This document shows, piece after piece, positions 45,835 through 60,520 of a stretch of 64,000 nt of DNA; the first letter of the stretch is position 1, and every line of letters begins with the position of its first letter. Origin of the DNA: Fluviispira sanaruensis (GTDB lineage Bacteria > Bdellovibrionota_B > Oligoflexia > Silvanigrellales > Silvanigrellaceae); assembly GCF_004295685.1 (NCBI RefSeq), contig NZ_AP019368.1:2687501-2751500 (forward strand), written 5' to 3'. Below the pieces are notes generated by a model. The model saw nothing but the letters and a program-made list of their open reading frames with translations. It had not been told where the DNA came from and ran no database searches. The translations under genes and the position numbers were made by a program.

Positions 45835-46146
45835 TTAGTAAAGATTGATTTCTACATCAACACCAGCTGCGAGGTCGAGCTTCATAAGGCCATCAACAGT
45901 TTGTTGTTTTGGCTCGAGAAGGTCGATCAAACGACGGTGCGTGCGGATTTCGAACTGCTCACGAGACTTTTTGTCTACGTGCGGAGATCTCAATACTGTA
46001 TAACGATTAATAATTGTTGGCATTGGAACAGGACCAGCTATTTTAGCTCCTGTGCCTTTTGCCTTGTTAATAATTTGAGCTACGCTCTGGTCAACCAGAG
46101 ATACATCATAGCCCTTGAGACGAATACGGATTTTTTGGCTTTCCAT
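45835..46146 (-). CDS. rpsJ: Ribosomal protein S10
   Basis: A 103-residue S10 (also NusE) starting with [19 protein letters not shown] and containing [20 protein letters not shown]. It serves in the small subunit and in antitermination complexes. It is the first gene of the S10 operon and lies 116 bp after rpoC, with a GC-rich hairpin and a TTGACA in between. The str genes that often lie between rpoC and rpsJ are absent. Confidence 0.97.
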   Translation of the reverse strand: MESQKIRIRLKGYDVSLVDQSVAQIINKAKGTGAKIAGPVPMPTIINRYTVLRSPHVDKKSREQFEIRTHRRLIDLLEPKQQTVDGLMKLDLAAGVDVEINLY

Positions 46147-46167
46147 TCAATTACACTCCAAACCGTT

Positions 46168-46206
46168 GGGCGTCGATTCGTAACGTAGAACGACGCCCAC
46201 TGTCAA
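46168..46206 (-). promoter_or_regulatory. TTGACA and GC-rich hairpin ahead of rpsJ
   Basis: On the minus strand a consensus TTGACA (46206-46201) is directly followed by a hairpin with perfect 8-bp arms (46198-46191 and 46175-46168) around a 15-nt loop. A weak -10 (TACGAA, 18 nt from the -35) lies in the loop. It may be a promoter for the S10 operon with an operator-like dyad, or a leader hairpin regulating it. No T-run follows, so it is not a simple rpoC terminator. Confidence 0.45.
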
Positions 46207-46261
46207 GCAAAATTTATAAAATTTAAGCAATATCTAAACATACCGAACAGGTTAAAATTGC

Positions 46262-50455
<4,194 letters not shown>

Positions 50456-50473
50456 GCTTAAACTCCTTCGACT

Positions 50474-53400
50474 TTATTGGATTTCGCGCACATCACGTTG
50501 CAAGTCATCGAGACTGATTTCACTTTCATCGCGAATGAGGCTGACATCCAACGCAAGCGATTGCATTTCTTTGATAAGAACATTGAAGGATTCTGGTAAA
50601 CCAGGAAGCATCATGTTCTCACCCTTAACAACAGCTTCATACATCTTTGTACGGCCTGCGATGTCGTCAGATTTAACAGTGAGGAATTCCTGAAGGGTGT
50701 ATGCCGCACCATAGGCTTCCATCGCCCACACTTCCATTTCCCCAAGACGCTGACCACCGAACTGTGCTTTACCGCCTAAAGGTTGCTGTGTGACAAGGCT
50801 GTAAGGCCCAATGGAACGCGCATGGATTTTCTCATCGACCAAGTGGTGGAGTCGGAGAACATACATAACACCAACTGTAACTTGACGATTGAATTTCTCA
50901 CCGGTTCTTCCGTCGTAAAGTGTAACTTGTCCAGATCTGTCGAGATCTGCGAGTTCGAGATATTTGAAAATCTCTTCTTCTACAGCACCGTCAAACACTG
51001 GGTTCGAGAGAGTAACACCTTCCTTATACTTGCGCACAAATTGGCGAAGTTCGTCGTTAGAGCATGTTTTAACAAACTCATGAACAGAAGGATCATCCCA
51101 AACCTTGCAGATATACTCTTCAAGTTCATGACGAGGAGCTGCTTTGTCGAGCATCTCATTGATTTTAATACCAATTCCACGTGCTGCCCAACCAAAGTGC
51201 GTTTCCATAATCTGACCGATGTTCATACGAGATGGAACCCCGAGCGGACTGAGAACGATATCTACAGGCTGGCCATTGTCTAGGAATGGCATGTCTTCGA
51301 TAGGAACAATTTTTGAAATAACACCCTTGTTACCATGGCGACCCGCGAGCTTATCACCCACTTGCAGACGGCGTTTGATTGCAACGTAGACTTTAACCAT
51401 TTTGATAACGCCTGGTGGCAATTCGTCACCACGTTTTGCACGGGCGATTTGGGTTTCTGTCATTTCACGAACGAGAGCAATTTTCTCATTCATAGATTTT
51501 TTGATTTTTGCCAGAAGAGCACTCTTGTCAGAGCTGATAACTTCTAGGGCTTTGATTTGCTCAATAGATAAATCAGCCAGCACTTCTGTTGTGAGTTTTT
51601 CACCTGAAGTGACTTTGAGTACGCCGCTTTCATTTTTAACTTCAATGCTGACTGCAGCCGTTTCGCCTGCAATGAGATCTTCAAGTTTTTCAGCCGTGGA
51701 CTTACGGATGATTTGGATACGATCGCGTTCATCTTTTTTGAGTTTAGCAATTTCTTGCTCTTGAACTTGAATCATACGGCTATCGAGTTCAGCACCTTCA
51801 CGCGAAAATACTTTTGCTCCAATAACAGTTCCTTGTACCCCTGGTGGAACACGAAGAGACGTGTCACGCACATCGGCTGCTTTTTCACCGAAAATAGCGC
51901 GGAGAAGTTTTTCTTCTGGAGTGAGCTGTGTTTCTGCTTTTGGAGTGAGCTTACCAACGAGGATATCGCCAGGTTTCACTTCAGCGCCCACACGCACAAC
52001 ACCGGCATCGTCGAGATCTTTTAGGGATTCGTCGCTGACGTTTGGAATATCGGAAGTGATTTCTTCTTTTCCAAGTTTGGTGTCACGGCTGATACATTCA
52101 AATTCCTGAATATAAACAGATGTATACAAGTCTTCACGGACAATGCGTTCAGACACAACGATACCATCTTCGTAGTTGTAACCATTCCATGGAAGGAATG
52201 CGACAACGACGTTTTGGCCAAGAGCGAGTTCGCCCATTTCCGTTGCAAAACCGTCTGCAATGATGTCATTGCGTTCAACTTTGTCACCAACTTTAACGAT
52301 TGGTTTTTGGTTGACACAGGTATCAACGTTTGAACGGGTAAACTTGATGAGTGTGTAAATATCAACTTCAGAAGCCACTTCTGTGATGTCTGAGGATGCT
52401 TCATTGGTTTTGATAACAACGCGTTCTGCATCCACGGCGATAACTGTACCCGCACGACGCGCAACCACAGTCACACCCGAGTCAGCAGCCACAGTTCGTT
52501 CCATACCAGTCCCAACAAGAGGCGCTTTGGTTCTTAACAATGGAAGACCTTGGCGTTGCATGTTGGCACCCATGAGGGCACGGTGGGCATCGTCATTTTG
52601 CAGGAACGGAATAAGAGATGCCGCAACGGAAACCGCTTGGTTCGTTGCAACGTCCATTAAGTCCACTTCGTCTGCTGAGTAGATGTTTGTTTCCCCTGAA
52701 CTACGTGCGTTCAAGAGATCATCTGCTTTGATTTTGTTTTCTTTATCGAGATGCATATACGCTTGCGCAATAACGTGATCGCGCCATTCATCGGTTGATG
52801 AATAGTAACGCACATCGTCAACAGGCAAACGATCAACCACAGAGCGATATGGCGTTTCAATAAAGCCATATTTGTTTACTTGGGCAAATGAAGCGAGCGA
52901 AACGATAAGACCAATGTTTGGACCTTCCGGCGTTTCAATCGGACAGATGCGTCCATAATGCGTTGGGTGTACGTCACGCACTTCGAAACCAGCTCTTTCA
53001 CGGGAAAGACCACCAGGCCCGAGGGCTGAAAGACGGCGTTTATGATAAACCTCTGCGAGAGGGTTTGTCTGATCCATAAACTGACTTAACTGTGAAGAAC
53101 CAAAGAATTCTTTCACAACAGCAGTCACAGGCTTCGCGTTGACAAGGTCATGCGGCATAAGGCTGTCAAGGTCTTGGAGTTGAAGACGTTCTTTAATAGC
53201 TCTCTCAATACGAGTTAAACCAATGCGGTATTGATTTTCGAGAAGCTCACCCACAGCACGCACACGACGGTTACCAAGGTGGTCAATATCGTCCACTTTG
53301 ATTTTACCGCTGCGCACATCGAGGAGACGCTTCACAGAACCGATGATATCTTCACGGGTTAATGTGCGATAATCGATATCAATTTCGAGATCGAGTTTTT

Positions 53401-54646
53401 CATTTAATTTGAGACGACCAACACGGGAGAGGTCATAGCGATCTTTTTCAAAAAAGAGATTTTGGAAAAGATTACTTGCATTTTCAAGTGTGGGTGGATC
53501 ACCTGGGCGCATTCTGCGATAAATTTCGAGCAACGCTTCTTCTGTATTGGCTGTTTTGTCAACCATAAGCGTGTCACGGAAAGAAGAGTCCACGTTGAGA
53601 TCATCGATAAAGAGGATTTCAAACGAAGAGATTCCTTTGAGGACAATTGCTTCGAGAATTTTTTCTGAAATGTCCGTGTTGATTGGGAATAGAACTTCAC
53701 CTGTGTCATCGTCGATGATGTCACGGCCAATGATTTTCCCAATAATTTCTTCGCGTGGGAATTGAAGTTCTTCAACACCAGCTGCTTTAAGTTGTTTAAT
53801 ATGTAAAGCTGAAATTTTACGGTTGCGTTTAACAAGTGTGTTACTTGGATTTTTAGGATCCATAATATCACTGGAAGCTCTTTGTCCACGCAAACGATCT
53901 AGGTTTACTTTACGGAAATACTGACCATCACGAATAACGACAGTTTCGCATTCGTAGAACTTGCCGAGCAATTCTTCCGTTGTATAACCAAGCGCCTTTA
54001 AGAGCACAGTTGCAGGCATTTTTCTGCGACGATCAATGCGGCAATAAAGGATATCTTTTGTATCGAATTCGAAATCGAGCCATGAACCACGGTAAGGAAT
54101 AATACGTGCATTGTATAAAAACTTACCAGAAGAAAGTGTCTTTCCTTTGTCATGATCGAAGAAGACACCCGGGGAGCGGTGTAACTGTGAAACCACAACA
54201 CGTTCTGTACCGTTAATAATAAAGGTACCGTTTTGTGTCATAAGTGGGATTTCACCAAAATAAACTTCTTGCTCTTTAAATCCACGGATGGATTTAACGC
54301 CTGTTTCATGGTCAACATCCCAAATAATGAGACGGATTAAGACCTTAACAGGTGCAGCGTAGGTCATGCCCTTTGACCGGCATTCCTCAACAGTGTACTT
54401 TGGTTCATCAAGTGAGTAACTGACGAATTCAACAGAAGCTGTTGCATCAAAATCTTGAACGGGAAATACGCTTTTGAAAACGCCCTGAAGACCAGCTTCA
54501 ATACGATTTTCAGCGGAATCAGTACCTTGCAAGAATTCTGCGTACGACTTCTTTTGAATGTCAATTAGATTGGGCATACCAATAATAGGTTTGACTTTTG
54601 CAAAAGTGCGGCGGTGACGGACAAAGCTAGATGCCAAGTTGGCCAT
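50474..54646 (-). CDS. rpoB: DNA-directed RNA polymerase subunit beta
   Basis: The ATG at 54646 with GAGG 7 nt upstream gives 1390 residues starting [17 protein letters not shown]; the frame is open to 54766 but that part is the leader. The rifampicin-binding region has [20 protein letters not shown] (Ser/Gln/Asp/His positions kept), so it looks rifampicin-sensitive in type. The C-terminus has [20 protein letters not shown]. It lies between rplL and rpoC. Confidence 0.98.
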   Translation of the reverse strand: MANLASSFVRHRRTFAKVKPIIGMPNLIDIQKKSYAEFLQGTDSAENRIEAGLQGVFKSVFPVQDFDATASVEFVSYSLDEPKYTVEECRSKGMTYAAPVKVLIRLIIWDVDHETGVKSIRGFKEQEVYFGEIPLMTQNGTFIINGTERVVVSQLHRSPGVFFDHDKGKTLSSGKFLYNARIIPYRGSWLDFEFDTKDILYCRIDRRRKMPATVLLKALGYTTEELLGKFYECETVVIRDGQYFRKVNLDRLRGQRASSDIMDPKNPSNTLVKRNRKISALHIKQLKAAGVEELQFPREEIIGKIIGRDIIDDDTGEVLFPINTDISEKILEAIVLKGISSFEILFIDDLNVDSSFRDTLMVDKTANTEEALLEIYRRMRPGDPPTLENASNLFQNLFFEKDRYDLSRVGRLKLNEKLDLEIDIDYRTLTREDIIGSVKRLLDVRSGKIKVDDIDHLGNRRVRAVGELLENQYRIGLTRIERAIKERLQLQDLDSLMPHDLVNAKPVTAVVKEFFGSSQLSQFMDQTNPLAEVYHKRRLSALGPGGLSRERAGFEVRDVHPTHYGRICPIETPEGPNIGLIVSLASFAQVNKYGFIETPYRSVVDRLPVDDVRYYSSTDEWRDHVIAQAYMHLDKENKIKADDLLNARSSGETNIYSADEVDLMDVATNQAVSVAASLIPFLQNDDAHRALMGANMQRQGLPLLRTKAPLVGTGMERTVAADSGVTVVARRAGTVIAVDAERVVIKTNEASSDITEVASEVDIYTLIKFTRSNVDTCVNQKPIVKVGDKVERNDIIADGFATEMGELALGQNVVVAFLPWNGYNYEDGIVVSERIVREDLYTSVYIQEFECISRDTKLGKEEITSDIPNVSDESLKDLDDAGVVRVGAEVKPGDILVGKLTPKAETQLTPEEKLLRAIFGEKAADVRDTSLRVPPGVQGTVIGAKVFSREGAELDSRMIQVQEQEIAKLKKDERDRIQIIRKSTAEKLEDLIAGETAAVSIEVKNESGVLKVTSGEKLTTEVLADLSIEQIKALEVISSDKSALLAKIKKSMNEKIALVREMTETQIARAKRGDELPPGVIKMVKVYVAIKRRLQVGDKLAGRHGNKGVISKIVPIEDMPFLDNGQPVDIVLSPLGVPSRMNIGQIMETHFGWAARGIGIKINEMLDKAAPRHELEEYICKVWDDPSVHEFVKTCSNDELRQFVRKYKEGVTLSNPVFDGAVEEEIFKYLELADLDRSGQVTLYDGRTGEKFNRQVTVGVMYVLRLHHLVDEKIHARSIGPYSLVTQQPLGGKAQFGGQRLGEMEVWAMEAYGAAYTLQEFLTVKSDDIAGRTKMYEAVVKGENMMLPGLPESFNVLIKEMQSLALDVSLIRDESEISLDDLQRDVREIQ

Positions 54647-54767
54647 ATGAAATCCTCTGCATGAGAAAGAAAGGATACAAATATAATAAATTGTGCAAAA
54701 AATAGGAAATGCGTCCTTTTGACATACCATAAGGAAGCAAAGCACACAATATTTGCACAATAGCAAA

Positions 54768-54803
54768 AGTCAAGCTAAAGAACGCATGTTCAATAGCTTG
54801 ACT
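54768..54803 (-). terminator. rplL-rpoB attenuator hairpin
   Basis: The arms 54768-54777 and 54794-54803 are perfect 10-bp complements. Inside, GAAC and GTTC add a further 4-bp stem after a small internal loop, with a GCAT loop. A short TTTT follows on the minus strand. It stands between rplL and rpoB, where many bacteria have an attenuator or RNase III site that sets the ratio of ribosomal proteins to RNA polymerase. Confidence 0.65.
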
Positions 54804-54838
54804 CTAAACAAACTAAACTCGGTAAAGAGTCTTGTTTA

Positions 54839-55210
54839 TTATTTAACTTCAACAGTTGCGCCAACTGCTGTAAGTTTCTTTTTAATTTCTTCAGATTCAG
54901 CTTTAGTAACGCCAGCTTTAAGAGATTTTGGCGCGCCTTCAACGAGATCTTTAGCTTCTTTAAGACCAAGACCAGTGATAGCACGAACTTCCTTAATAAC
55001 GTCAAGCTTTTTGTCGCCAGCTGCTTTGAGGATAACTTCGAATTCAGTTTGTTCAGCTGCTGCTGCTGCTGCGGGAGCTGCTGCCATCATAGCAACAGGA
55101 GCTGCTGCAGATACGCCAAATTTGTCTTCGAGTTCTTTAACAAGCTCAGCAGCTTGAATAAGAGTGAGGTTTTCGATGTAGGAAATGAATTGTTCTTTAG
55201 TAATAGACAT
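54839..55210 (-). CDS. rplL: Ribosomal protein L7/L12
   Basis: A 123-residue acidic protein. The N-terminal dimer domain is followed by an alanine-rich hinge (about 35-52) and the C-terminal domain with [20 protein letters not shown] that binds translation factors. It forms the stalk with L10. It lies between rplJ and rpoB. Confidence 0.97.
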   Translation of the reverse strand: MSITKEQFISYIENLTLIQAAELVKELEDKFGVSAAAPVAMMAAAPAAAAAAEQTEFEVILKAAGDKKLDVIKEVRAITGLGLKEAKDLVEGAPKSLKAGVTKAESEEIKKKLTAVGATVEVK

Positions 55211-55294
55211 TGTAAAGCCCTTATAAATTTTCTAGTTTCAAACGCGAAACTAATAGATTAAACACAAAATTAAAACACAAGTTGACAGCTAGTT

Positions 55295-55813
55295 TTAGCT
55301 CGCCTTTTTATCTTTGATGGCATTGAGAACTTGAACCAAGTTTCTAGGCACACCATTGAGCACATTGAGAAGTCCACGGTGTGGAGCAACCATTGAGCCG
55401 ATAATTTGGCTGATAAGCACATCGCGAGATGGCAAAGATGCTAAGTTTTGAACAGCAGCAGGAGTCAAGGCGGATTTTTCCATATATCCACCCGTGATCT
55501 TGAGCTTTTCAAATTTCTTTGCGGACTCAGAAAATGCTTTAGCAGCGGCGGCAACGTCACCATAAGCAAAAACAACGCCGGTTTGACCAACGAAGAGATC
55601 AGAGATAACATTTTCATCTCTGCCTTCAACTGCTTTTTGAGCAATTGTATTTTTGACTACGTGAAAGTCAGCGTTGACTGCTTTGAGTTCACGACGCATA
55701 GCCGTAAGCTCTTCAACTGTCATCCCTGAGTAATTAGCTAGGAACACGGCGCCAGATTTGTCGAGAGACTCAACAACACTGTTACGCCACTGAAGTTTAG
55801 CGTTACGATCCAA
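55295..55813 (-). CDS. rplJ: Ribosomal protein L10
   Basis: A 172-residue L10 with VFLANYSGMTVEELTAMRREL and the L7/L12-binding C-terminal helix. The start is TTG at 55813, with GGAGG 7 nt upstream and no suitable ATG. L10 with L7/L12 represses its own mRNA, and a matching leader structure lies directly upstream. Confidence 0.95.
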   Translation of the reverse strand: MDRNAKLQWRNSVVESLDKSGAVFLANYSGMTVEELTAMRRELKAVNADFHVVKNTIAQKAVEGRDENVISDLFVGQTGVVFAYGDVAAAAKAFSESAKKFEKLKITGGYMEKSALTPAAVQNLASLPSRDVLISQIIGSMVAPHRGLLNVLNGVPRNLVQVLNAIKDKKAS

Positions 55814-55814
55814 G

Positions 55815-55950
55815 AGAATGCCTCCCCTAAGTTAATCGCACTCCCACAGGCAAAATGGGACTACGAGGTTGATAAACCGCAGGGGCCAAAGTCTATGCGG
55901 GATTTACACATCTGCAAAATGCAGAATAACCAGCAGTCTTAGACCCTTAC
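55815..55950 (-). ncRNA. Ribosomal L10 leader
   Basis: The 150-bp gap between rplA and rplJ contains, on the minus strand, the motif CTAAGACTGCTGGT (55942-55929). This is typical of L10 leader RNAs, in which L10-L7/L12 bind a kink-turned stem and repress rplJL. Several GC-rich complementary segments follow. The boundaries are approximate. Confidence 0.7.
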
Positions 55951-55962
55951 GAAACTAAAAAA

Positions 55963-56661
55963 TTATACTTTGAATTCAGCAGTTTCAAGACGAACAGAGG
56001 GGCTCATAGTTGAGCTTACATATGCCGACTTGATGTATGTGCCTTTGGCAGCTGCTGGTTTAGCTTTTACAATTGCATCAACAAATGCTTTTGCATTTTC
56101 TTCGATTTTTACAGCATCAAAAGAAACTTTTCCTACAGGAGCTTGGATAATACCAGCCTTGTTGACTTTAAATTCAACGCGACCTGCTTTAGCTTCTTTA
56201 ACTGCAGTTTTAAGATCTTGAGTTACAGTTCCCACTTTTGGGTTTGGCATAAGACCGCGTGGCGCAAGAATACGACCAAGACGACCTACAAGACCCATCA
56301 TGTCAGGAGTTGCAATGGCAGATTCAAAATCGAGCCATCCACCTTGAATTTTTTGTGCAAGCTCTTCGCCGCCAACATAATCAGCGCCAGCTTCTTCTGC
56401 TTCACGGATTTTTTCGCCTTTAGCAAATACTAAAACACGCACCTTTTTTCCAAGACCGTGAGGAAGAACAACCGCACCACGGACGTTTTGGTCAGCGTGG
56501 CGTGGATCGACACCAAGATTCATAGCAATTTCAACTGTTTCGTCGAATTTTGCATATGAAATTTCTTTAAGAAGCGCACTTGCTTCTGTTAAATTATAAG
56601 ACTTTTCTGCATTTACTTTTGCAGAAGCAGCTTTTAATTTTTTACTAATTTTTCTTGCCAT
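55963..56661 (-). CDS. rplA: Ribosomal protein L1
   Basis: A 232-residue L1 with the signatures [50 protein letters not shown] and the final [17 protein letters not shown]. It forms the mobile stalk at the E site and often represses the rplKA mRNA. It follows rplK by 49 bp. Confidence 0.97.
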   Translation of the reverse strand: MARKISKKLKAASAKVNAEKSYNLTEASALLKEISYAKFDETVEIAMNLGVDPRHADQNVRGAVVLPHGLGKKVRVLVFAKGEKIREAEEAGADYVGGEELAQKIQGGWLDFESAIATPDMMGLVGRLGRILAPRGLMPNPKVGTVTQDLKTAVKEAKAGRVEFKVNKAGIIQAPVGKVSFDAVKIEENAKAFVDAIVKAKPAAAKGTYIKSAYVSSTMSPSVRLETAEFKV

Positions 56662-56710
56662 AATATATTCCTTTGAGGTTCATCGGCTTATAAAGCCTCC
56701 CTCGAAAAAT

Positions 56711-57136
56711 TTAAGCTTTAACTTCAATGCCCATAGAACGAGCGGAACCTTTGATAAGGCTCTTTGCTGTTTCGATATCGTAGCAGTTCAAGTCAGGAAG
56801 TTTTGTTTTTGCAATTTCTTCAACTTGTTTATCTGTTACAGAACCAGCAATTGCTTTACCTGGAGTTTTACTTGCAGATTCAAGCTTAGCCGCTTGTTTC
56901 AGAAGAACACTTGCAGGTGGAGTTTTTGTGATAAATGTAAAGGATTTATCAGAATAAACTGTAATGATTGTTGGAAGAACAACACCTGGTTGCTTTTGCG
57001 TACGAGCGTTAAATTCTTTAACAAACATTGCGATATTAACACCGCGTTGACCCAAAGCTGGACCAACAGGTGGCGCTGCAGTTGCTTGCGCGCCTTTAAT
57101 CTGGAGCTTAATAAGTCCTACGACTTTCTTTGCCAT
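56711..57136 (-). CDS. rplK: Ribosomal protein L11
   Basis: A 141-residue L11 with [21 protein letters not shown] and the rRNA-binding C-terminal domain containing [14 protein letters not shown]-like [20 protein letters not shown]. It sits at the GTPase-associated centre. It is the first gene of the ribosomal/RNA polymerase supercluster; nusG and secE, common upstream, are absent, with etfA there instead. Confidence 0.97.
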   Translation of the reverse strand: MAKKVVGLIKLQIKGAQATAAPPVGPALGQRGVNIAMFVKEFNARTQKQPGVVLPTIITVYSDKSFTFITKTPPASVLLKQAAKLESASKTPGKAIAGSVTDKQVEEIAKTKLPDLNCYDIETAKSLIKGSARSMGIEVKA

Positions 57137-57165
57137 GGTTCTTTCCTCATAAAATGGAACAATCA

Positions 57166-57190
57166 GCCCAAAAAAAGGTGCGATTTGGGC
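57166..57190. terminator. Small hairpin between etfA and rplK
   Basis: GCCCAAA (57166-57172) pairs with TTTGGGC (57184-57190) around an 11-nt loop, with an adjoining A/T run. It may partly separate the etf transcript from the ribosomal one. Confidence 0.4.
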
Positions 57191-57262
57191 GTGAGTGCAA
57201 AGCGATAATACAAAACTTTAAGAGTTGCAAGAGAAAAGGATGAGTATAAGGGAGTCGTATTC

Positions 57263-58246
57263 TTATTCCATCAACTTCTTAAATTCTCTTGTTAATATAG
57301 GCACCGCTTGGAAGAGATCGGCCACGATTCCAAAATCTGCTTTCTGAAAAATGGGAGCATCGACATCGGTGTTGATAGCCACAATACATTTTGAAGTTCT
57401 CATCCCGGAAAGGTGCTGAATGGAACCCGAGATCCCACAGGCAACATAGAGACCTGGATTGACTGTTTTCCCAGTTTGCCCAACTTGCATTTCATAGGGT
57501 GCGTAACCAGAGTCGACCGCTGCGCGTGATGCCCCCACGGAACCGTGGACAACATCTGCACATTCAAAGAGAATTTTGAAATTGTCCTTGCTTGCAATCG
57601 CACGACCACCCGAAATAATGATATTTGCTTCTGTTAAGTCAGGTCTTTCTCCAGCACCTTTGCGCACTTCTACAACCTTGGAGGTTATTTTTGCCCGATC
57701 GAAGTCGACAGCGAACTTCTCAACATTGGCTTGAGCGTTGGCATCAGCCACTTCGCTTGGGCGCACATTGGGGCGCAAGGTTATACATGTTATAGGCGCA
57801 GCGGAAACCGCCTGCTTCGCGCATTTACCTAAATACATTGGGATTTCTGCTACTACAGTTTCGCCATCCAAGGAAAAACCAACAACATCGGTGAGCATAG
57901 CTCCCTTGTTACGAATAGAAAGCCTTGGAAAGAAGTCACGCCCTGTTGGTGAGGCTGCTCCCACGACAACTGTATAACTATTTTTTTGGACAATTTGTGT
58001 GATGGCTTGGATCGTTGGCTCACCCTGATAAGTGTTTGTTTCAGGTGTGTCGACCACGTAAACTTTCGAAGCACCATATGTTGCAAGGGTTTTTGCATGC
58101 TGCTCACAGCCTTCACCCAATAAAACGGCATGTAGGTTTTCGGTTTTTCCACCAAGCATTTTCCTTGCTTCTGCGAGAGCTTCTCCAGCAGTTGATTTGA
58201 GCTTTCCATTTCTCACTTCAGCATAAACAAGAACTTTATGAGTCAT
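57263..58246 (-). CDS. etfA: Electron transfer flavoprotein subunit alpha
   Basis: A 327-residue EtfA (FixB family). The C-terminal FAD domain is clear: ANIIISGGRAI, GASRAAVDSGYAP, GQTGKTVNPGLYVACGISGS and the AINTDVDAPIFQKADFG segment that holds FAD. With EtfB it carries electrons from acyl-CoA and other dehydrogenases to the quinone pool. It follows etfB by 10 bp and precedes rplK. Confidence 0.96.
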   Translation of the reverse strand: MTHKVLVYAEVRNGKLKSTAGEALAEARKMLGGKTENLHAVLLGEGCEQHAKTLATYGASKVYVVDTPETNTYQGEPTIQAITQIVQKNSYTVVVGAASPTGRDFFPRLSIRNKGAMLTDVVGFSLDGETVVAEIPMYLGKCAKQAVSAAPITCITLRPNVRPSEVADANAQANVEKFAVDFDRAKITSKVVEVRKGAGERPDLTEANIIISGGRAIASKDNFKILFECADVVHGSVGASRAAVDSGYAPYEMQVGQTGKTVNPGLYVACGISGSIQHLSGMRTSKCIVAINTDVDAPIFQKADFGIVADLFQAVPILTREFKKLME

Positions 58247-58256
58247 TTTCTTCCCC

Positions 58257-59036
58257 TTATATAACCTTTGCTTCGGAGCGTAATAATTTGACCACTTCCG
58301 TTACCATTTCCTCGACGGGCTTACCTTTAAAGATTTTCCCTGGAGCTTTTTCAGGCGGAAGCTTATAAGTACGCACCTCAACTTTTGCTTTATCAGTGAT
58401 AAGGTCAGCTGCTTTTTTTTCTGCAATTGGCTTCTTTTTTGCCTTCATAATACCTGGCAGAGAAGGGAATCTTGGATCATTTAAGTTTTGATGCGGAGCT
58501 ATGAGTAAAGGAGTTTGAGCTTCATACACCTCAACAATTCCGCTTTCAACATCACGCTCAGCACGCACGCTTTTACCTTCATTTTGCCATTCAAGCTTTG
58601 AAATATTGACAAGACTTGGCATGCCTGCAAATTCCGCGACCATAGGACCCACATTTCCAGCACCTTCGTCGATGGTGTTGAGGCCCGCAAAAATAACATC
58701 AGGCTTTTCTTCTGCTACAACTTTGGAGATCGCCAAAGCCACAGAGTAAGAGTCAAGAGTGCCTGCATAGCCTTCTGTGTTAATCCACACACCACGATCC
58801 ATACCCATAGCAAGCGCTTTGCGAATGGTTTCTTGGGCGCGGGAGGGGCCCACACTCACGACAACACTTTCACCTTTTAGCTTATCTTGCGTGCGGATAG
58901 CTTCTTCCATGGCATACTCATCGCATGGGTTAACCATGTATTTAAAATCAGATTCATCGATAGTTTTGCCACCACCAGAAATTTTAATAACTGTTTCTGT
59001 ATCAGGAACATGTTTAGCAAGAACAAGAATTTTCAC
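58257..59036 (-). CDS. etfB: Electron transfer flavoprotein subunit beta
   Basis: The GTG at 59036, with GGAGG 7 nt upstream, gives 259 residues starting MKILVLAKHVPDTET, the normal EtfB start; the longer frame from 59081 adds a run with no ribosome site. The middle has NPCDEYAMEEAIR and ALAMGMDRGVWI, and the EtfB recognition loop is near GIVEVYEAQTPLLIAPHQNL. EtfB binds AMP and docks partner dehydrogenases. It precedes etfA. Confidence 0.95.
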   Translation of the reverse strand: MKILVLAKHVPDTETVIKISGGGKTIDESDFKYMVNPCDEYAMEEAIRTQDKLKGESVVVSVGPSRAQETIRKALAMGMDRGVWINTEGYAGTLDSYSVALAISKVVAEEKPDVIFAGLNTIDEGAGNVGPMVAEFAGMPSLVNISKLEWQNEGKSVRAERDVESGIVEVYEAQTPLLIAPHQNLNDPRFPSLPGIMKAKKKPIAEKKAADLITDKAKVEVRTYKLPPEKAPGKIFKGKPVEEMVTEVVKLLRSEAKVI

Positions 59037-59080
59037 TTTAGTCCTCCGAGAAGGATTGTTTATTACATAAAAAAACACCA

Positions 59081-59113
59081 CTAAGTCAGATTGAGATTAC
59101 TTATTCTGACTAG
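59081..59113. terminator. Hairpin downstream of the unknown charged protein
   Basis: AGTCAGA (59084-59090) and TCTGACT (59105-59111) form a 7-bp stem, extendable with a bulged A, around a 14-nt loop. It lies between the end of the 59174-60403 gene and etfB. Confidence 0.45.
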
Positions 59114-59173
59114 GGTGTCAAAGGATTGATATGAGTTTCTTGGCGGAAGAGATGATTGATCTGTGAAAGATCT

Positions 59174-60403
59174 TTAGTCTTTTCTCTTTATACACACATG
59201 ACGGCTGCGCGCATCGCCGCGACTTTCCGTGTCAAAACCCGCTTCAGAAATAACAACGTGTTGCTGACGACGCACAAATGAATTTTGCGGATTTAGACTT
59301 AATTCAGGAATACTCTTGTTTTTGAGCATTTTTTGCACTGCTTTATTTGCTTCTAGCAAAGCTTCTTCCATGTTTTGCTGACTTCTTGGATCTGCAGAAT
59401 TGCTTTGTCCTTGGAAACTATTTTGGAATTTAGCAACAGCATTGCGCGTCTGCATTTTTCCTTCAGACCGTGGTTTTTCGGCCACCTGAGCTGCATTTTC
59501 AATCACAAAAGAGCTTTTTTCTACAGGTAAAGCTGAAGCTTCTGCACTGATTTGTGGTTTTTCAGTCTTTTCCACTCTCTCTTGCCTTGGCGCATGCTGC
59601 GATTTTCTCTCGTCTTTTTTGAAATGAGGCTTGTCTTTATCGCCTCTTTTTTGGGAATTTCTTTCATTGCGACGCGCATTTCTTTCCTCACGCTCACGAT
59701 CGAAGAGTTCTTTAAACTGTTTTCGATAGGAAATTCCGCAAGGGGGACGAACATTCCAGTCAATGGCTTCTATGACTTGTTCTTTTGTTGTGTATTTCCA
59801 CAGTGCGTATGAAGAAAAGAGTTCAAAATATGAGCCTAAATACTTTTTAGCAAATGAAGCTATAAGACTCCATATTTCTTGTACATAATTATCATCTAAT
59901 TTCTCTTCAGTTTCAGATAATAATGGAAACAAAGAAAAAGGCTCACGCGATTCCGTTGAAGGCGCTGAAACATACTCTTTAAATTTTGTAAGAGCGGCAA
60001 TGATATTTTTGCTGCTTGTCACCTTAGGTAAGACAGATGCAGGAAGCAGAGGGAAACCATGTCCAGTATAAGAGACAAGCAAGAATTCAATATCTGCAAA
60101 CAAGGCAGCGATAGAATGCGAAAACCATGCGATATTTTCTAAGTTCACGGTTTCATTGCGATTAAAATGGGGTAAAACTTTAATATGATGAGCTATGATT
60201 TCGTTTAACAGTGATTTGAACACAGAGAGATCGAATGACTCAGGCTGAGCCCATGAGCCAATCAAGAACGGTTCAAATCGGAGGTGAGAATTGAATTCAC
60301 CGTTGGCTTTGGATCGTGCTTCAAAAGCCTGGTGAACCGCATAAATAAAGGAATCTGAGTTAATTTCTATCTTTGTAGGTTCAGTCACAATAAAAAGTCC
60401 CAT
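59174..60403 (-). CDS. Hypothetical protein with charged low-complexity middle
   Basis: About 409 residues from the ATG at 60403; the frame is open to 60442 but the upstream Leu start lacks a ribosome binding site. The first 220 residues look globular and mostly helical (FLIGSWAQPESFDL, HFNRNETVNLENIAWFSHS). Residues about 245-300 are a lysine/arginine/glutamate-rich coil, and the remainder is Gln/Asn/Ser-rich with helices near the end. No family is recognised. No signal peptide is convincing. It is upstream of etfBA on the same strand and divergent from uvrC. The basic middle could bind RNA or DNA, but this is only a guess. Confidence 0.7.
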   Translation of the reverse strand: MGLFIVTEPTKIEINSDSFIYAVHQAFEARSKANGEFNSHLRFEPFLIGSWAQPESFDLSVFKSLLNEIIAHHIKVLPHFNRNETVNLENIAWFSHSIAALFADIEFLLVSYTGHGFPLLPASVLPKVTSSKNIIAALTKFKEYVSAPSTESREPFSLFPLLSETEEKLDDNYVQEIWSLIASFAKKYLGSYFELFSSYALWKYTTKEQVIEAIDWNVRPPCGISYRKQFKELFDREREERNARRNERNSQKRGDKDKPHFKKDERKSQHAPRQERVEKTEKPQISAEASALPVEKSSFVIENAAQVAEKPRSEGKMQTRNAVAKFQNSFQGQSNSADPRSQQNMEEALLEANKAVQKMLKNKSIPELSLNPQNSFVRRQQHVVISEAGFDTESRGDARSRHVCIKRKD

Positions 60404-60520
60404 AAAAAGTTTGATAAAAGGTAAGCATGACACCTTCCTCAAGGAAAAGTAAAGTGACCCTGCGAAAGTAGGATTGCATCCTTAGAAAAGAGATAAACCC
60501 TAACGAAAGAAAAGTCACGA

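Noticed and set aside
54746-54773. A promoter-like pair TTGACT-16-TATTGT before rpoB
   Set aside because: The -35 is wholly within the arm of the rplL-rpoB hairpin, so the match is better explained by the hairpin; I would not call a promoter without transcript data.
57160-57262. A promoter before rplK (TTGCAA with TATTAT)
   Set aside because: The spacing is only 14 nt, too short for a standard sigma70 promoter, so it was not listed as a feature.
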